This document shows positions 53,751-64,000 of a stretch of DNA of 64,000 nt, piece after piece. The notes beneath the pieces are model-generated. The model was given only the letters and a program-made list of their open reading frames with translations, ran no database searches and was not told the DNA's origin. How positions within the stretch are numbered: the stretch's first letter is position 1; the number at the start of each line of letters is the position of its first letter. This DNA comes from Pseudomonas khorasanensis (GTDB lineage Bacteria; Pseudomonadota; Gammaproteobacteria; Pseudomonadales; Pseudomonadaceae): NCBI RefSeq assembly GCF_014268505.2, contig NZ_JABWQP020000020.1, forward strand, positions 1-64,000, in the 5' to 3' direction. The position numbers and the translations under genes are program-made.

Positions 53751-54268
53751 AACGCTTCTTTTCCTGCGCCCGAGGCGCGTCCATCTATTGAATGACGATA
53801 AAAACTGCCCAATCCAGGCAGGTAAAAAGGTGAAAAGCCTGAGCGAGACTACTTTTTAACACTGTGCCACTGCTTTTATAAACACAGCTATAAACAAGAG
53901 GCACAGCGCAAGCCCGGTCACAGCCCGGCATTGTACGGGTTTGTGCGCTTGACGCCACGCTTCAAACCCCAACTTTGAGCATAGCCGGAGGCATACGATC
54001 TGCGCTCCAATTTGAGCACGCATTGTCTTTTGTGACAAAGGCTTATGAGGTGTATTTGATGAACGTAGCGAAGCAGACGAAATCTGCTTGATTACGCGCC
54101 GTACGAACATCGGTACGCTGCGCTTACGACCACGGCTGACACACCAAGTTGCAGGTCCCTACCCACCACCTGCTATATCCATGCAGGACATCCGCGTCAT
54201 TTCGCGGCAAACTCTTCAACGGGGCTGGCGCCCCTGACCACCCCTCCCCTTCTGCAAGCCTGGATGCC
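53751..54268. other. Gene-free interval between ftsK and aat
   Basis: 518 bp between divergent genes. Moderately AT-rich at 53850-54120. It presumably holds both promoters. No tRNA, repeat or credible coding sequence was found. A minus-strand frame (53856-54110) ends in a hydrophobic run but has no ribosome site or recognisable likeness. Confidence 0.5.
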
Positions 54269-54949
54269 ATGCTGACTTGGTTACAACGCAATTCCCTGAC
54301 TTTTCCGCCATTGGAAAAGGCCATGCGCGAGCCCAATGGATTGCTCGCCGCCGGTGGCGATCTGTCTGCCGATCGCCTGATCCAGGCATATCGTCATGGC
54401 TGTTTCCCCTGGTTCTCCGAAGGCCAACCGATCCTCTGGTGGTCACCGGACCCGCGCACCGTGCTGTTTCCTGACGAACTGCATGTATCGCGCAGTCTCG
54501 GCAAATTGCTGCGCAAAGAGCGCTATCAGGTGACCTTTGATCAGGATTTCGATGCCGTGATCCGCGCCTGCGCCGCGCCTCGGGATTATGCTGACGGCAC
54601 CTGGATCACCGAGGCCATGCAGGATGCCTACGTTGAACTGCATCGGCGCGGCTTCGCTCACTCGGTTGAAGTCTGGGACCAAGGGCAACTGGTCGGCGGC
54701 CTGTACGGCCTGGCGATGGGTCAATTGTTTTTTGGCGAGTCGATGTTCAGCCGCGCTGACAACGCCTCCAAATACGGTTTCGCCACGCTGGTGCGACATT
54801 TGAAAGATGCGGGCGTTGTCCTGATCGACTGCCAGATGCCGACCGATCATCTGCACAGCCTGGGTGCCCGATCAATCCCGCGCGGCGAATTCGCCGATTA
54901 TCTGGCTCGGCACCTCGACCAACCCAGCGCGGCAACCTGGGTTTGCTGA
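54269..54949 (+). CDS. aat: Leucyl/phenylalanyl-tRNA-protein transferase
   Basis: 226 residues from ATG 54269 (MLTWLQRNSLTFPPLEKA). Adds Leu or Phe to proteins with N-terminal Lys/Arg, marking them for ClpAP. Family motifs: GLLAAGGDLSADRLIQAYR, GCFPWFS, WWSPDPR and GESMFSR. The tRNA-dependent catalysis is GNAT-like. Together with bpt, clpS and clpA it forms an N-degron cluster. Confidence 0.95.
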   Translation: MLTWLQRNSLTFPPLEKAMREPNGLLAAGGDLSADRLIQAYRHGCFPWFSEGQPILWWSPDPRTVLFPDELHVSRSLGKLLRKERYQVTFDQDFDAVIRACAAPRDYADGTWITEAMQDAYVELHRRGFAHSVEVWDQGQLVGGLYGLAMGQLFFGESMFSRADNASKYGFATLVRHLKDAGVVLIDCQMPTDHLHSLGARSIPRGEFADYLARHLDQPSAATWVC

Positions 54950-55007
54950 GCGTCTTTTGCGCAGGTGGCTTACACTTGATTTACCAGCTTATCCCGAGGG
55001 TTGATTC

Positions 55008-55715
55008 ATGACCGAGTTGGCGCGTTTGAAGTTTTATGCCACTCAGCCCCACTCTTGCAGCTATCTGCCCGAGGAGCAGGCCACGACGCTGTTTCTCGAC
55101 CCGAGTCAGCCCATGGATGTGCATGTCTACGCAGACCTGTCGGAGATGGGCTTTCGTCGCAGCGGCGATCATCTGTACCGACCGCATTGCCAGAACTGCA
55201 ATGCGTGCGTACCTGCGCGCATCCCGTCTGCACAGTTCACCGCAAACCGTCAGCAAAAACGTATTTACAAGCGCAATGCGGACTTGCAGGTGCACCCTGT
55301 CAAACCGCAATTCAGCGAAGAATATTTTGATCTGTACCAGCGCTACATCGAACAGCGCCACGCAGATGGCGATATGTACCCGCCGAGCCGTGATCAGTTC
55401 TCGACGTTTCTGGTTCGTGATCTGCCCTTCTCGCGCTTCTACGAGTTTCGACTCGACGGACGGTTACTGGCAGTGGCTGTGACCGATTTGCTGCCTAACG
55501 GCTTATCGGCGGTGTACACCTTCTACGAACCAAACGAAGAACGCCGCAGCCTGGGCCGTTACGCGATCCTCTGGCAAATCGCCGAAAGCCAGCGTCTGGG
55601 CCTTGAGGCGGTCTACCTGGGTTACTGGATCAAGAACTGCAAAAAGATGAACTACAAGACGCAATACCGGCCCATTGAATTGCTGATCAATCAGCGCTGG
55701 GTCGTCCTGAACTAA
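55008..55715 (+). CDS. bpt: Aspartate/glutamate leucyltransferase
   Basis: 235 residues, homologous to eukaryotic arginyltransferase (Ate1). The bacterial Bpt branch adds Leu to N-terminal Asp/Glu. The N-terminal cysteine cluster is seen in CQNCNACVPARIP, with the C-terminal GYWIKNCKKMNYK. 58 bp after aat. Confidence 0.93.
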   Translation: MTELARLKFYATQPHSCSYLPEEQATTLFLDPSQPMDVHVYADLSEMGFRRSGDHLYRPHCQNCNACVPARIPSAQFTANRQQKRIYKRNADLQVHPVKPQFSEEYFDLYQRYIEQRHADGDMYPPSRDQFSTFLVRDLPFSRFYEFRLDGRLLAVAVTDLLPNGLSAVYTFYEPNEERRSLGRYAILWQIAESQRLGLEAVYLGYWIKNCKKMNYKTQYRPIELLINQRWVVLN

Positions 55716-55827
55716 ACCCGCGGCCTAAACCCCTTGGCGTAAACCCCATTTTTCGGGCACAATGCACGCCGCTTTTGCCTGGCGCAGTTGCACCGGGCCA
55801 TTCATTGGATACCGAGGGCTTTACTGC

Positions 55828-56046
55828 ATGTCGAAAGAAGACAGCTTCGAAATGGAAGGCACTGTCGTCGACACCCTGCCCAACACCATGTTTCGTGTGG
55901 AGTTGGAAAATGGGCACGTCGTAACCGCGCATATTTCCGGCAAGATGCGCAAGAACTACATTCGTATTCTTACCGGTGACAAAGTGCGCGTCGAGCTGAC
56001 GCCCTATGATTTGAGCAAAGGGCGGATCACTTACCGCGCTCGTTAA
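55828..56046 (+). CDS. infA: Translation initiation factor IF-1
   Basis: 72-residue single OB fold ([19 protein letters not shown]). Normal length and sequence. ATG 55828 is the family start; the upstream in-frame stretch is leader. Followed by a strong terminator. Confidence 0.97.
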
Positions 56047-56062
56047 TCAAGTCAATACAAGA

Positions 56063-56088
56063 CGCCCGGCTTTTTGCCGGGCGTTTTT
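56063..56088 (+). terminator. Terminator of infA
   Basis: Stem CGCCCGGC / GCCGGGCG with loop TTTTT and five T. Confidence 0.95.
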
Positions 56089-56120
56089 GTTTGTGCGATT
56101 TGAGGTTTGGGTTGGGGGGC

Positions 56121-56167
56121 ATATCCGTTGCTGCGGGTGCTGCGGCTGAGGATTTCGCTCTTACAGC
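56121..56167. repeat. Left arm of a long imperfect inverted repeat
   Basis: 47 bp starting ATATCCGTTG that match the reverse complement of 56582-56628 at about 38 of 47 positions without gaps. See the matching arm. Confidence 0.75.
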
Positions 56168-56172
56168 ATGCA

Positions 56173-56205
56173 GATCAAAAGATCGCAGCCTTCGGCAGCT
56201 CCTAC
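56173..56205. repeat. Single REP, family 2
   Basis: AAAAGATCGCAGCCTTCGG then CAGCTCCTAC, unpaired. Confidence 0.85.
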
Positions 56206-56253
56206 GGTTGGATCGCGTGCACCTGATAGAAATTAGTTGAACGGCAGGCCGCC

Positions 56254-56278
56254 TTCGCGAGCAGGCTCGCTCCCACAG
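56254..56278. repeat. Single REP, GAGCAGGCTCGCTCCCACA family
   Basis: One full forward REP core without an inverted partner nearby. Confidence 0.9.
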
Positions 56279-56281
56279 AAA

Positions 56282-56657
56282 AGCAAAGCAGCGCAGCTGC
56301 CCGCGGCGAAGCCGCACCACTTACCAATGAGCGTTAGCTCGAGTAAAGCTTTTGATGTTGATCCACCGGCGACGTCGGAAGGCTGAGTGGAGGGATCGAT
56401 CCGGGTGTGGGAGCGCAGCGACCGTCTGGCGCAGCCAGACACAGCGAAAGGAGGTGCAGCGAAGCAAACCGTAGCCGCTGCGCCCGGATCGGTCCCGGAG
56501 CGAAGGAACCCGAGCCTGCGAGGGCCGAACGCAGGAGCAAGCCTTTTGGGTTACCTTTTCGGCGCTTGGAAAAGGTGACTCGCCGTAAGGGCGAAACCCT
56601 AAGCAGCCGTAACCGCAACAACGGATATACACCCAAAACCACCAAACAACGCCCAAC
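56282..56657. other. Structured non-coding repeat-like element before clpA
   Basis: Gene-free region rich in short stems, for example a perfect 7-bp hairpin GTCTGGC / GCCAGAC (56424-56440). It ends with the right arm of the inverted repeat at 56582-56628. The frames on both strands have low-complexity Arg/Pro/Ser-rich translations without a start context, so I treat them as non-coding. From memory, very similar stretches recur in intergenic regions of fluorescent pseudomonads; not verified here. Confidence 0.55.
56582..56628. repeat. Right arm of the long imperfect inverted repeat
   Basis: Reverse-complement partner of 56121-56167 (about 81 percent identity). The two arms enclose about 415 bp containing two single REPs and the structured element. 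Confidence 0.75.
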
Positions 56658-56679
56658 AAAAAGGCGCCCGAAGGCGCCT
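56658..56679 (-). terminator. Terminator of clpA
   Basis: Stem AGGCGCC / GGCGCCT (loop CGAA). The A-run at 56658-56662 reads as T on the minus strand. Confidence 0.88.
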
Positions 56680-56700
56680 CTAAGCTTCACAAAAAAACGA

Positions 56701-58971
56701 TCAAGCCATCTCTGCTGTCGTTTCGAAGTCAAACGTCATCTCACCATCCTTGACGTCGATGTGCACCACACCGCCATGCTCGGCCAGTTCGCCAAACAGA
56801 ATCTCTTCCGCCAGGGGACGCTTGATCTTGTCCTGGATCAGGCGCGCCATCGGGCGTGCGCCCATTGCCGCGTCATAGCCACCGGCCGCGAGCCAACTGC
56901 GCGCCGCATCGGTAACTTCCAGCAACACACGCTTGTCTTCCAGCTGCGCCTGAAGCTCGGTGAGGAACTTGTCCACCACACTCTTGATGACCTCATGACT
57001 GAGGCGACCAAACTGGATAATGGTGTCCAGACGGTTGCGGAATTCCGGCGTGAAGCTCTTCTTGATCACTTCCATCGCATCAGACGAATGGTCCTGATGA
57101 GTGAAACCGATCGAAGCCCGCGCGGCCGTTTCGGCGCCGGCGTTGGTGGTCATGATGACGATCACGTTGCGGAAATCAGCCTTGCGCCCGTTGTTGTCGG
57201 TCAGCGTACCGTGATCCATCACCTGCAGCAGCAGGTTGAAGACCTCTGGATGCGCCTTCTCGATCTCGTCGAGCAGCAATACGCAATGCGGTTGCTTGGT
57301 GATCGCCTCGGTCAACAGACCGCCCTGATCGAAGCCGACATAACCCGGAGGCGCACCGATCAGACGCGATACGGTGTGACGCTCCATGTACTCGGACATG
57401 TCGAAACGAACCAGTTCGATACCCAACGCCTTGGCCAGCTGACGCGCCGCCTCGGTTTTACCGACACCGGTCGGCCCGGCGAACAGGAACGAGCCGACTG
57501 GCTTGTCAGGCGACTTGAGGCCGGCACGGGACAGTTTGATCGCAGTCGACAGCGAGTCGATCGCCGCGTCCTGACCAAATACCGTGAGCTTCAGATCACG
57601 CTCCAGATTACGCAGCAGCTCTTTGTCGGAGCTGGTGACGTGCTTCGGAGGAATACGCGCGATTTTCGCCACAATGTCTTCGACTTGCGGCACTTCGATA
57701 CGCTTCACACGCTTCTCGACCGGCTGCAGACGCTGGTACGCACCTGCCTCGTCGATCACGTCGATGGCCTTGTCCGGCATGTGCCGGTCATTGATGTAGC
57801 GCGACGCCAGTTCTGCAGCGGCACGCAACGACTCATCGCTGTACTCGATATTGTGATGCTGCTCGAAACGCCCTTTCAGGCCGCGCAGGATACCGATGGT
57901 GTCTTCCACCGACGGCTCGACGACATCGACCTTCTGGAAACGCCGCGCCAAGGCACGATCCTTTTCGAAGATGCCGCGAAATTCCTGGAACGTGGTCGAG
58001 CCGATGCAGCGAATATCACCCGACGACAACAGCGGCTTGAGCAGATTCGAAGCGTCCATGACCCCGCCCGACGCAGCCCCGGCACCAATGATGGTGTGAA
58101 TCTCGTCAATGAACAGAATCGCCTGAGGCCGTTTTTTCAGCTCATTGAGCAGCGCCTTGAAGCGCTTTTCAAAATCGCCACGATACTTGGTGCCTGCGAG
58201 CAAAGCGCCAAGATCGAGTGAATAGACGACGCTGTTGGCAAGCAGGTCCGGCACCTGGTTGTCGACGATACGCTTGGCCAGGCCTTCGGCAATCGCGGTT
58301 TTACCCACGCCCGCCTCGCCCACCAGCAGCGGATTGTTCTTGCGACGACGCGCGAGAATCTGCGCGACACGCTCGACTTCCGACTCCCGGCCGACCAGCG
58401 GATCGATACGACCCTGGCGCGCCAGTTCGTTCAGGTTGCTGGCATAAGCATCCAGAGGATTGCCTGAAGAAGAAGACTCACCGCCCTCGTCGTCCTGCAT
58501 ATCTTGTTCACCTTCAGAGTGATCGCCATGCCCTGGCACTTTCGAAATGCCGTGGGCGATGTAGTTGACGACATCGATGCGCGCGACACTCTGCTGTTTC
58601 AGCAGGAACACCGCCTGACTCTCTTGCTCACTGAAGATGGCGACCAGCACGTTGGCGCCGGTCACTTCGCGCTTGCCCGAGCTCTGTACGTGGAAAACAG
58701 CACGCTGCAGGACACGCTGGAAGCCCAGGGTTGGCTGGGTTTCACGATCCTCGTCATGAACGGGGATCAATGGCGTGGTGGAATCGATGAACTCCTGCAG
58801 ATCATGCTTGAGTTTGTCGAGGTTTGCGCCGCAGGCACGCAATACGGTGGCGGCAGCCTCATTGTCCAATAGGGCCAGCAGGAGATGTTCAACCGTCATG
58901 AATTCATGACGCTTCGAACGTGCCTCCTTGAAGGCAAGATTGAGGGTGACTTCGAGCTCGCGGTTTAACAT
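56701..58971 (-). CDS. clpA: ClpAP protease ATPase subunit ClpA
   Basis: 756-residue class I Clp/Hsp100 unfoldase. N-terminal ClpS-binding double repeat (1-140), AAA-1 with GEAGVGKTAIAEGLA and AAA-2 with GPTGVGKTEAARQLA. It unfolds N-degron substrates for ClpP. Convergent with infA. clpS lies 30 bp upstream on the same strand. Confidence 0.97.
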   Translation of the reverse strand: MLNRELEVTLNLAFKEARSKRHEFMTVEHLLLALLDNEAAATVLRACGANLDKLKHDLQEFIDSTTPLIPVHDEDRETQPTLGFQRVLQRAVFHVQSSGKREVTGANVLVAIFSEQESQAVFLLKQQSVARIDVVNYIAHGISKVPGHGDHSEGEQDMQDDEGGESSSSGNPLDAYASNLNELARQGRIDPLVGRESEVERVAQILARRRKNNPLLVGEAGVGKTAIAEGLAKRIVDNQVPDLLANSVVYSLDLGALLAGTKYRGDFEKRFKALLNELKKRPQAILFIDEIHTIIGAGAASGGVMDASNLLKPLLSSGDIRCIGSTTFQEFRGIFEKDRALARRFQKVDVVEPSVEDTIGILRGLKGRFEQHHNIEYSDESLRAAAELASRYINDRHMPDKAIDVIDEAGAYQRLQPVEKRVKRIEVPQVEDIVAKIARIPPKHVTSSDKELLRNLERDLKLTVFGQDAAIDSLSTAIKLSRAGLKSPDKPVGSFLFAGPTGVGKTEAARQLAKALGIELVRFDMSEYMERHTVSRLIGAPPGYVGFDQGGLLTEAITKQPHCVLLLDEIEKAHPEVFNLLLQVMDHGTLTDNNGRKADFRNVIVIMTTNAGAETAARASIGFTHQDHSSDAMEVIKKSFTPEFRNRLDTIIQFGRLSHEVIKSVVDKFLTELQAQLEDKRVLLEVTDAARSWLAAGGYDAAMGARPMARLIQDKIKRPLAEEILFGELAEHGGVVHIDVKDGEMTFDFETTAEMA

Positions 58972-59001
58972 AGCTTCACCTCATACCCAAGTGGTCGGCG
59001 A

Positions 59002-59385
59002 TTAACCGTCCTTCTCGATTTCACAGAGTAGCGGATGCTGGCTTTCCCTGGCGTACTGGTTGACCTGCATGGCCTTTGTCTCGGCGATGTCGCGGGTAAA
59101 CACTCCACATACTGCCCGTCCTTCTGTATGGACGGCCAGCATGACCTTGGTCGCCAGCTCGCGATTCAGGTTAAAAAACACCTCGAGCACTTCGACGACG
59201 AAATCCATCGGTGTGTAGTCATCGTTGAACAAAACCACCTTGTACATCGGCGGCGCCTGTAATGCAGGCTTTGCTTCCTGAACAGCAACGCCTGCCGAAT
59301 CGTCGTCGTGCTCCTGTGGAAGATCCTTTTGGAGAAGCGGGCGATCCTGATTGAATGTTAGTCGAATCTGGCTGATTGCATGCAT
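59002..59385 (-). CDS. clpS: ClpA adaptor ClpS (N-recognin)
   Basis: 127 residues, slightly long for the family because of an extended disordered N-terminus. The binding-pocket region LFNDDYTPMDFVVEVL (about 53-68) and HTEGRAVCGVFTRDIAETK are conserved. It delivers proteins with N-terminal Leu, Phe, Tyr or Trp to ClpA. Divergent from cspD. Confidence 0.96.
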   Translation of the reverse strand: MHAISQIRLTFNQDRPLLQKDLPQEHDDDSAGVAVQEAKPALQAPPMYKVVLFNDDYTPMDFVVEVLEVFFNLNRELATKVMLAVHTEGRAVCGVFTRDIAETKAMQVNQYARESQHPLLCEIEKDG

Positions 59386-59609
59386 GGAAAGAAATGTTCG
59401 TCTGTTGTGCGAATACAGTGGTGGGGGCGGTTGGACACGTTTTCAACTACGACTGCCCGGTCACCTTGACTATCGGGAAAACGGTGTTACAACCAATAGA
59501 GCCCACAGTGGGTAAAAAAGATCCGCGGAGTCAATTCTTTTATCGAATTCGGTTGCGGATGTCGTGGATGATACTCCAGCGTTGGAGTCTGTTGCAGAGG
59601 GATTTGAGC

Positions 59610-59897
59610 ATGGCTGTCGGCAAGGTGAAATGGTTCAACAATGCCAAGGGGTATGGATTCATCATCGAGGACGGCAAGACAGAAGATCTGTTTGCCCATT
59701 GGTCGGCGATCAAGATGGACGGTTACAAGACCCTTAAAGCCGGGCAACCCGTAGTGTTCGATCTCCTGCAGGGACCCAAAGGGGTACATGCCGTCAACAT
59801 CAATGCTGTCATCACCGACGCATCCGGTCCGGCTGCTGGCGCGGCTGCGGCTGCGGCTGCGGCGAAAGTCAAAGCGCCTGTCGAAGAGTTGACCTGA
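59610..59897 (+). CDS. cspD: Cold-shock-like protein CspD
   Basis: 95 residues from ATG 59610, with GAGG about 11 bp upstream. Cold-shock OB fold with RNP1 KGYGFI and RNP2-like DLFAHWSAI (tryptophan at the aromatic position). In other bacteria CspD binds ssDNA and slows replication in stationary phase. The C-terminus carries an alanine-rich tail (GPAAGAAAAAAAAK) beyond the OB fold. Location next to clpS/clpA is conserved. Confidence 0.93.
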   Translation: MAVGKVKWFNNAKGYGFIIEDGKTEDLFAHWSAIKMDGYKTLKAGQPVVFDLLQGPKGVHAVNINAVITDASGPAAGAAAAAAAAKVKAPVEELT

Positions 59898-59926
59898 TAG
59901 ATCTCCACCAAAGCCTGCAGCCATAA

Positions 59927-59964
59927 AAAAGCGCCCGACTCATTGGGTTGAATCGGGCGCTTTT
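59927..59964. terminator. Bidirectional terminator between cspD and icd
   Basis: 12-bp stem AAAAGCGCCCGA / TCGGGCGCTTTT with a 14-nt loop. A-run and T-run on both sides suit the convergent genes. Confidence 0.92.
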
Positions 59965-59979
59965 ACCTGCACGCTTTTG

Positions 59980-61236
59980 TTACATATGCGAAATCAACGC
60001 ATCGCCAAAGCCCGAAGACGAAACCAGCTTCGCCCCGTCCATCAACCGTTCGAAGTCATACGTCACAGTCTTCGCACTGATCGCACCGTTGGTGCCCTTG
60101 ATGATCAGATCCGCCGCTTCGGTCCAGCCCATGTGGCGCAACATCATTTCCGCGGAAAGAATCAGCGAGCCCGGGTTGACCTGGTCCTTGCCGGCGTATT
60201 TCGGCGCGGTACCGTGGGTCGCTTCGAACATCGCCACGGTGTCAGACAGGTTGGCGCCCGGCGCGATACCGATACCGCCCACTTCAGCCGCCAGGGCGTC
60301 GGACAGGTAGTCACCGTTCAGGTTGAGAGTAGCGATCACGTCGTATTCGGCCGGGCGCAGCAGGATCTGCTGGAGCATGGCGTCGGCGATAGCGTCCTTG
60401 ACCACGACGTTTTTGCCAGTTTTCGGGTTCTTGAACTGCATCCACGGACCGCCGTCGAGCAGCGTCGCACCGAATTCTTCGGCTGCCACTTCGTAGGCCC
60501 ATTCCTTGAAGGCACCTTCGGTGAATTTCATGATGTTGCCTTTGTGCACGATGGTCAGCGAATCGCGGTCATTGTCGACCACATACTGCAGCGCCTTGCG
60601 CGCCAGACGCTTGGTGCCTTCGAGGGAAACCGGCTTGACGCCGATGCCGCAGTTTTCATCGAAACGGATCTTGGTGACGCCCATTTCTTCTTTGAGGAAT
60701 TTGATGACTTTGGTGGCTTCCGGCGAGCCGGCCTTCCACTCGATGCCGGCATAAATGTCTTCGGAGTTCTCGCGGAAGATGGTCATGTCGACGTCACCGG
60801 GCTTTTTCACCGGGCTTGGCACGCCTTCGAACCAGCGCACCGGACGCAGACAGACGTAGAGGTCGAGTTGTTGGCGCAGGGCCACGTTCAGCGAACGGAT
60901 GCCGCCACCGACCGGCGTGGTCAGCGGGCCTTTGATGGAGACCACATAATCCTTGACCGCATCGAGGGTTTCCTGCGGCAGCCAGGTGTCCTGATCGTAA
61001 ACCTGCGTGGCTTTTTCCCCGGCATAGACTTCCATCCAGGAGATCTTGCGTTTGCCGCCGTAGGCCTTTTCAACAGCAGCATCGACAACCTTGATCATCA
61101 CCGGACTGATGTCGACACCAATACCGTCGCCTTCGATGAAGGGGATGATCGGGTTATCAGGAACATTGAGAGAATGGTCTGCATTGACGGTGATTTTGTC
61201 GCCGACGGCTGGAACCTGAATCTTCTTGTAACCCAT
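59980..61236 (-). CDS. icd: NADP-dependent isocitrate dehydrogenase, homodimeric
   Basis: 418 residues from the ATG at 61236 (MGYKKIQVPAVGDKITVN). Oxidatively decarboxylates isocitrate to 2-oxoglutarate. The phosphorylatable serine region reads GGIRSLNVALRQ, and the metal-binding signature NLNGDYLSDALAAEVGGIG is near the C-terminus. The frame extends to 61305 without family support. Divergent from a second, unrelated isocitrate dehydrogenase. Confidence 0.96.
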   Translation of the reverse strand: MGYKKIQVPAVGDKITVNADHSLNVPDNPIIPFIEGDGIGVDISPVMIKVVDAAVEKAYGGKRKISWMEVYAGEKATQVYDQDTWLPQETLDAVKDYVVSIKGPLTTPVGGGIRSLNVALRQQLDLYVCLRPVRWFEGVPSPVKKPGDVDMTIFRENSEDIYAGIEWKAGSPEATKVIKFLKEEMGVTKIRFDENCGIGVKPVSLEGTKRLARKALQYVVDNDRDSLTIVHKGNIMKFTEGAFKEWAYEVAAEEFGATLLDGGPWMQFKNPKTGKNVVVKDAIADAMLQQILLRPAEYDVIATLNLNGDYLSDALAAEVGGIGIAPGANLSDTVAMFEATHGTAPKYAGKDQVNPGSLILSAEMMLRHMGWTEAADLIIKGTNGAISAKTVTYDFERLMDGAKLVSSSGFGDALISHM

Positions 61237-61717
61237 GCTGAACTCCATTGTTTGGATTGAACATCTGGCTTGCTTCGAGCGTAACCCAGTTAAATCAACA
61301 CGCAAACCCTATGTTCGGCCCCCGCACACATCTCGTTTCGTACAAGCCTGAAAGCAAAGGGAAAAGCGCCAAACTCAAGCATTCGTAACGACTCTTTGCC
61401 CGGCCCTGCCCTGCGACCTTTAGACCAATGGACGAGAATCGTTGCATATGAACCATCGGCAGATTGCCAGCTACCTATGTATAATGCCGCCCGCTGACCA
61501 CAGGGTCACGACGGCCGGCCTCTCTAGTACGAGACTTTCCGCCTGATTGGTCGGGTTGTTACCGCAGCCTGACTGCTTGACGCTCTACTGATGCACCCAA
61601 CATCACCGCGAAGAATCTCGACATTCGGTTCATGGATGACTTTGAACGAACGCGCTTACCCGGCGCCCCTCGAGTTTCCGCGCACGCTTTAGCAAAGAAG
61701 AGAGAGTTAATCCGAAT
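61237..61717. promoter_or_regulatory. Divergent promoter region of icd and idh
   Basis: 481 bp without genes. A perfect -10-like TATAAT lies at 61480-61485 (plus strand), about 230 bp before idh, with no good -35. This suggests a long idh leader or an activator-dependent promoter. No repeat or RNA gene found. Confidence 0.45.
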
Positions 61718-63943
<2,226 letters not shown>

Positions 63944-63963
63944 GGTTGTAACGCTGTAAACAG

Positions 63964-63986
63964 ACCCCGGCCGAGTGCCGGGGTTT
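63964..63986 (+). terminator. Terminator of idh
   Basis: Stem ACCCCGGC / GCCGGGGT (8 bp, loop CGAGT) followed by TT and GTGTTT. Confidence 0.85.
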
Positions 63987-64000
63987 GTGTTTCTACTGAC

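Noticed and set aside
53856..54110. 84-codon minus-strand frame upstream of ftsK
   Set aside because: No ribosome site and no recognisable family; hydrophobic C-terminus alone is not enough.
53751..54268. Absence of trxB between ftsK and aat, where P. aeruginosa has a thioredoxin reductase gene
   Set aside because: I believe other pseudomonads also lack it at this place, so it is ordinary lineage variation; no remnant was visible.
56407..58221. 604-codon plus-strand frame running from the repeat element through clpA antisense
   Set aside because: Most of it is the clpA shadow; the first part is the structured repeat with no ribosome site.

Overview
The window reads as chromosome of a fluorescent Pseudomonas (P. 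fluorescens group). The reasons are the fused nuoCD gene, a purB-roxA-GNAT-aceA-nuo order, the lolA-rarA-crcB-serS-cysG and aat-bpt-infA-clpA-clpS-cspD-icd-idh blocks typical of pseudomonads, and many REP/REPIN palindromes with the GAGCAGGCTCGCTCCCACA core. This placement is inferred from gene content and family knowledge, not from a database search.

Layout. 1-5.8 kb: 3' part of purB, roxA with an overlapping GNAT gene, a stand-alone secretin-domain protein, and aceA. 6.2-21.2 kb: the complete 13-gene nuo operon (complex I). 21.4-22.9 kb: a small AT-rich islet with a TTG-started membrane protein, a 46-aa proline-rich peptide overlapping it, and an orphan antitoxin-like gene. 23.1-31.3 kb: a six-gene glycerol-type ABC importer (order S-T-P-Q-U-V, minus strand) and a divergent sigma-54 activator. 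A near-consensus -24/-12 promoter and paired TGAACA repeats lie between them. 31.5-36.1 kb: cysS, glnS, ppiB, lpxH. 36.2-41.1 kb: a marR-OMP-emrA-emrB type efflux operon with two palindromic operators. 41.2-42.4 kb: an IS110-family element. 42.6-46.1 kb: tusDCBE, a trpD2/ybiB-like gene and a glutathionyl-hydroquinone reductase. 46.2-53.8 kb: cysG, serS, crcB, rarA, lolA, ftsK (all minus). 54.3-59.9 kb: the bacterial N-degron cluster (aat, bpt, clpA, clpS) with infA and cspD. 60-64 kb: icd and the monomeric idh, divergent.

How genes work together. Three enzymes act on isocitrate (aceA, icd, idh), and the NADH they help generate feeds complex I. The ABC operon, its sigma-54 activator and the promoter signals form one regulated uptake module. 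Aat, Bpt, ClpS and ClpA form one protein-degradation route.

Most interesting: the IS110 element sits inside a REPIN that can be reconstructed to the base, flanked by a duplicated CT core. Its 5' non-coding leader contains a loop matching the REP target up to the core, and a second segment matching the element's own right end up to the core. That is the layout expected of a bridge RNA. Second, the two ATPases of the glycerol-type importer look strongly asymmetric: every deviant motif falls into the same one of the two composite ATP sites.
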